Shown here: one piece after another, positions 61,486 through 64,000 of the stretch | Numbering within the stretch: position 1 is the first letter of the stretch | Layout of the letters: the number at the start of each line of letters is the position of its first letter | The notes under the pieces: model-generated | What the model saw: the letters and a program-made list of their open reading frames with translations, nothing else | What the model was told of the DNA's origin: nothing | Database searches by the model: none | Translations under genes and position numbers: made by a program | Origin: Petasospora fabianii | Lineage: Eukaryota; Ascomycota; Saccharomycetes; Phaffomycetales; Wickerhamomycetaceae | Direction: 5' to 3' | DNA: 64,000 nucleotides | Assembly: GCA_022641835.1 (NCBI GenBank) | Contig: CP048719.1 | Coordinates: forward strand, 496,001-560,000

Positions 61486-62175
61486 TCATTGCTCACCGAT
61501 CTTGTGTTCTCTTTTGTATTGGCCTGGGGTTTGCACGACCTTCTTTTGGAACATGCCTCTCTTAGCCTTTCTGGATTTGGCCTCCTCCATTCGGTAAAGT
61601 TCTTCACAGCCGTCGAACTCGGCACTTGACTTACCCTCGTATACAATGCACCACCCAGCTTTCAGCATTTCCTGACTGACATCTTTCCAACCAAACCAAC
61701 CACGTACCATCGCCTTGCCGACAACACGACCGTATTGATCTAAACTCAAAGGCTTGACCCTAATGTTCCTTCCAAGAATGAATGACCTAAGCCATGCCAT
61801 AGCTTCATCACCATACGGCTGTGCGGGTTTCCCGAAATGAGCTCTTTCAGGTGCATCAATACCACAGAGTCTAACATGGAGAGTCTTATGCCTTAGTCCT
61901 CTTTGATTGACCCTAGGAAGCTGCCTTAGCCACCCCCAGCCGCCAATGATCCCACCTGGAGTGTGGAAGAAATGGAAGTTGTCACCATCACCCACCGACG
62001 TGACCTTTCCATGAAGCCACTGCGAACGGAACGCTGTCTTGTTGATGTGTGTAACATGTTGAATCGGGCGTAGGAAAACAGTATAGAGCTTGTATGATCC
62101 AAGGATGGCCGATGTTAGCGCGGCGGAGACCAGCAGAACGTGTGCATCAATCAGTTGTCGCCTTTCTTGAACCAT
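61486..62175 (-). CDS. LCL3: membrane-anchored staphylococcal-nuclease-like protein
   Basis: A 229-residue protein with a membrane segment at about residues 12-33 (LLVSAALTSAILGSYKLY) and an SNase (thermonuclease) domain at about 50-215. Catalytic landmarks of the fold are present: VGDGDNFHF, LHVRLCGIDAPE (Arg and Glu of the active site) and DQYGRVVGK (second Arg). Lcl3 is a mitochondrial or ER-associated nuclease-like protein tied to chronological lifespan in yeast. The insertion PGGIIGGWGWLRQLP after the first strand is typical of fungal Lcl3. ATG at 62175 is chosen; the frame is open further upstream only to a TTG. Confidence 0.92.
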   Translation of the reverse strand: MVQERRQLIDAHVLLVSAALTSAILGSYKLYTVFLRPIQHVTHINKTAFRSQWLHGKVTSVGDGDNFHFFHTPGGIIGGWGWLRQLPRVNQRGLRHKTLHVRLCGIDAPERAHFGKPAQPYGDEAMAWLRSFILGRNIRVKPLSLDQYGRVVGKAMVRGWFGWKDVSQEMLKAGWCIVYEGKSSAEFDGCEELYRMEEAKSRKAKRGMFQKKVVQTPGQYKREHKIGEQ

Positions 62176-62446
62176 ATTACAAAGGGAAGCAAACGGGAAG
62201 AGGAAGAGATGCCCGTGAAGCTTCCAGAAAGAGAATGATCTAGTGATAGTGGGGTTAATGAAACGGCTCGCGGTTTTCTCAAGTACTTGTTTACGTTTAC
62301 CCTTTAAGGAAATGTTATGAGCCCTGATACTTTTGCTGGAAACGATATAATGTAATATAGAGAGTCGAGCATCATGGACACGTAGACTCTTGGGATTGTG
62401 GGGAATACTTGTTTTAAGGTCTAGCAAGGGGCAAATTTATCTTGTG
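62176..62446. promoter_or_regulatory. divergent promoter LCL3/DSL1
   Basis: 271 bases separate the two start codons, which point away from each other. The LCL3 frame is open across most of it, but without an ATG. Confidence 0.55.
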
Positions 62447-64000
62447 ATGCAGACTATCGAAGAGATTGACACACACGTCGAGAGATTGGACGAGCAGATC
62501 ACGCGATTGGTCGCTGTCGACTCGCTCAAGACGCAACTGTCCGCAACCTCACATCGGTCACTTGATATTAAGGAACTTGGCCAACTTCAGGCCAGAGATG
62601 GGCAGATTGTCACTGAGATCGAGCAATTGCAGGAGCTATGGGTAATAACGACACTAAAGAAGGAGATCGAGGTCAACTTGGAGATGTTTGAGTTTGAGAA
62701 CGTGTTTGCTTCATTGCAAAAACTCACCGAAAAGATCCAAGGCATCTCTCTCAACTCGGCATCTGTCAAGACCAAGTGGTTGGAAAGAGCTACACAACTT
62801 CAAGACGAGGTCCTGGAGGCATTTACCAAGACATGGAAGCAACTAGTGTCTGTGAATGAAGAAAGTAGCGGTGCAGTGTCCGTGACATTCCATGAAGAAG
62901 TTGAGATCGATGACTTTGCCATTGCATTCGAATCACTTGCGGATGTCGTTGAGAACTTTGCCTTGCCACAGAACATTTTCAATTTGGCACACACTATTGA
63001 CACATGCTTCATGAATACATATCTTGATGACGGATATCACCTCACATTGAATGGATCTACTCTTTCGTCCTCTAAGACAGATACGCACAACATCTTGACT
63101 CACATTCAATCTACCAAGGCCCTTGTTGATTTCATCGACCTCATCCCTCAAAATACCAGGATCATCAACTACATCTCTACACCGCTGTTTGATAAGCTGA
63201 AGGAACTCGTTACTGAGAACGCCGATCAGATTCTTGGAGATCAATCACTAAAGGATAACTTCCTAGAGTTGGGCCAATACGTTCAGGCGAAGAACTTCAC
63301 CAGGGGAAAGATCAATGAATGGATCACACATGAGTTGTATGAGCTCACTATACAGCAGTACCTCAACCAACATCTTGACATGCTGAGAAGGGTGTTTGAG
63401 GAGCCAGACTTTAGCACCGTCACAAGAACGATTCAAAGCTCAACGCCGTCTCTCCCATCGTCGAATCCAGTACCAATGACAACTACACAGGAAGCCAAGT
63501 CCAAGAAAAAGAGCGATGCTGATGCTGATGAGGGTGAGGATGGATGGGATGCATGGGACGACGATGATCAAGACCAAGACGACAAGGGCGCCAAACAGAC
63601 AAAAGCGGATGATGATGATGGTTGGGAAGCTTGGGGCGATGACGATGACGAGGACGAGCCACCAGCACCAAAGCCAAAGAAGCTACTCTCGAAGCTTTCA
63701 AAGAAATCCAGATCACCAACACCGACATCACAACTGCAGAACAAACCACAACCGGCACCACCATTGGCACCACCAAACACTTATCAGACTACTCATATCC
63801 CAGATCAAGTTTTGTCAATTATTAAGTCATACATCGCATCAAGGGCCCGTCTTCCAGAAGATCAACACTCTTCTCATATGTCTAAGCTCAACTATCTAAC
63901 AACCACATACTTCATGCTTGGGTCCAGGTCATACCCATCCACACTTTTGCAATACAATGATGGATACTACCTCACGCAGGAGCTTTCACTCTCAAACCTC
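62447..64000 (+). CDS. DSL1: Dsl1 tethering complex subunit, partial
   Basis: 518 codons are open from ATG 62447 to the window edge; the C-terminus is missing (S. cerevisiae Dsl1 is 754 residues). Dsl1 with Sec39 and Tip20 tethers retrograde COPI vesicles at the ER. The decisive feature is the acidic central region with two tryptophan motifs, WDAW (367-370) and WEAW (393-396), each in Asp/Glu-rich context, which bind delta- and alpha-COP. The N-terminal coiled-coil-like helices (about 1-110) correspond to the Tip20-binding part. After the acidic lasso comes a Lys/Ser linker (KPKKLLSKLSKKSRSPTP) and the start of the helical C-terminal domain. Confidence 0.9.
   Translation, partial: MQTIEEIDTHVERLDEQITRLVAVDSLKTQLSATSHRSLDIKELGQLQARDGQIVTEIEQLQELWVITTLKKEIEVNLEMFEFENVFASLQKLTEKIQGISLNSASVKTKWLERATQLQDEVLEAFTKTWKQLVSVNEESSGAVSVTFHEEVEIDDFAIAFESLADVVENFALPQNIFNLAHTIDTCFMNTYLDDGYHLTLNGSTLSSSKTDTHNILTHIQSTKALVDFIDLIPQNTRIINYISTPLFDKLKELVTENADQILGDQSLKDNFLELGQYVQAKNFTRGKINEWITHELYELTIQQYLNQHLDMLRRVFEEPDFSTVTRTIQSSTPSLPSSNPVPMTTTQEAKSKKKSDADADEGEDGWDAWDDDDQDQDDKGAKQTKADDDDGWEAWGDDDDEDEPPAPKPKKLLSKLSKKSRSPTPTSQLQNKPQPAPPLAPPNTYQTTHIPDQVLSIIKSYIASRARLPEDQHSSHMSKLNYLTTTYFMLGSRSYPSTLLQYNDGYYLTQELSLSNL

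Overview
The window is yeast nuclear DNA (Saccharomycotina). Nearly all genes are single uninterrupted ORFs whose closest relatives by motif are budding-yeast proteins: APC1, MNN10, ILM1, SUV3, NAT1, POS5, MMS2, UAP1/QRI1, INP2, HLJ1, LCL3 and DSL1. Two genes (MMS2 and an ILM1 paralogue) have one short 5-prime intron each. CTG codons fall at conserved leucine positions (for example the Walker A helix of SUV3 and a matching position in MNN10). This argues for the standard code rather than a CUG-Ser or CUG-Ala yeast. Retention of an ELYS-like nucleoporin gene, which S. cerevisiae lacks, and the scrambled gene order relative to S. cerevisiae argue for a lineage outside the Saccharomycetaceae. I cannot name the species.

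Layout. 1-2288 is gene-free and ends at an intron-containing tRNA-Pro(UGG) just upstream of APC1. 7.1-23 kb holds regulators with large upstream regions (a FUN19-like SWIRM protein, a Q/N-rich protein, an Msn2/4-like zinc finger). Interleaved are MNN10, a tandem ILM1 pair and a QDR3/DTR1-like drug:H+ antiporter. 24-43.3 kb is a compact housekeeping block: carnosine N-methyltransferase, gluconokinase, SUV3, NAT1, an F-box/LRR protein, POS5, MMS2, ELYS-like, UAP1, INP2, HLJ1. A Flo8-like LisH/poly-Q regulator whose reading frame is broken in a CAA/AAC tract, then an aldehyde dehydrogenase, precede an unusual gene desert (48844 to about 56956). The right end holds a Zn2Cys6 regulator with a very long leader and the divergent pair LCL3/DSL1 (DSL1 runs off the window).

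Cross-cutting signals. (1) Two regulator genes are preceded by about 840-850 bases without a single ATG on the coding strand. Two others have 416 and 336 such bases. This suggests long scanning-compatible 5-prime leaders. (2) Three of these regulators carry a G-quadruplex-capable motif on the template strand in that leader or promoter. (3) A 9-mer CGCGACGCG occurs three times upstream of two of them. (4) The deserts are richer in G+C than ordinary intergenic DNA here: spot counts of single 60-base lines gave 40-47% in the desert against 27-28% in normal intergenic DNA. They carry several strong inverted repeats but no long ORF. They could be a regional centromere or a graveyard of decayed genes. 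No intact mobile element, viral element or CRISPR array was recognised.
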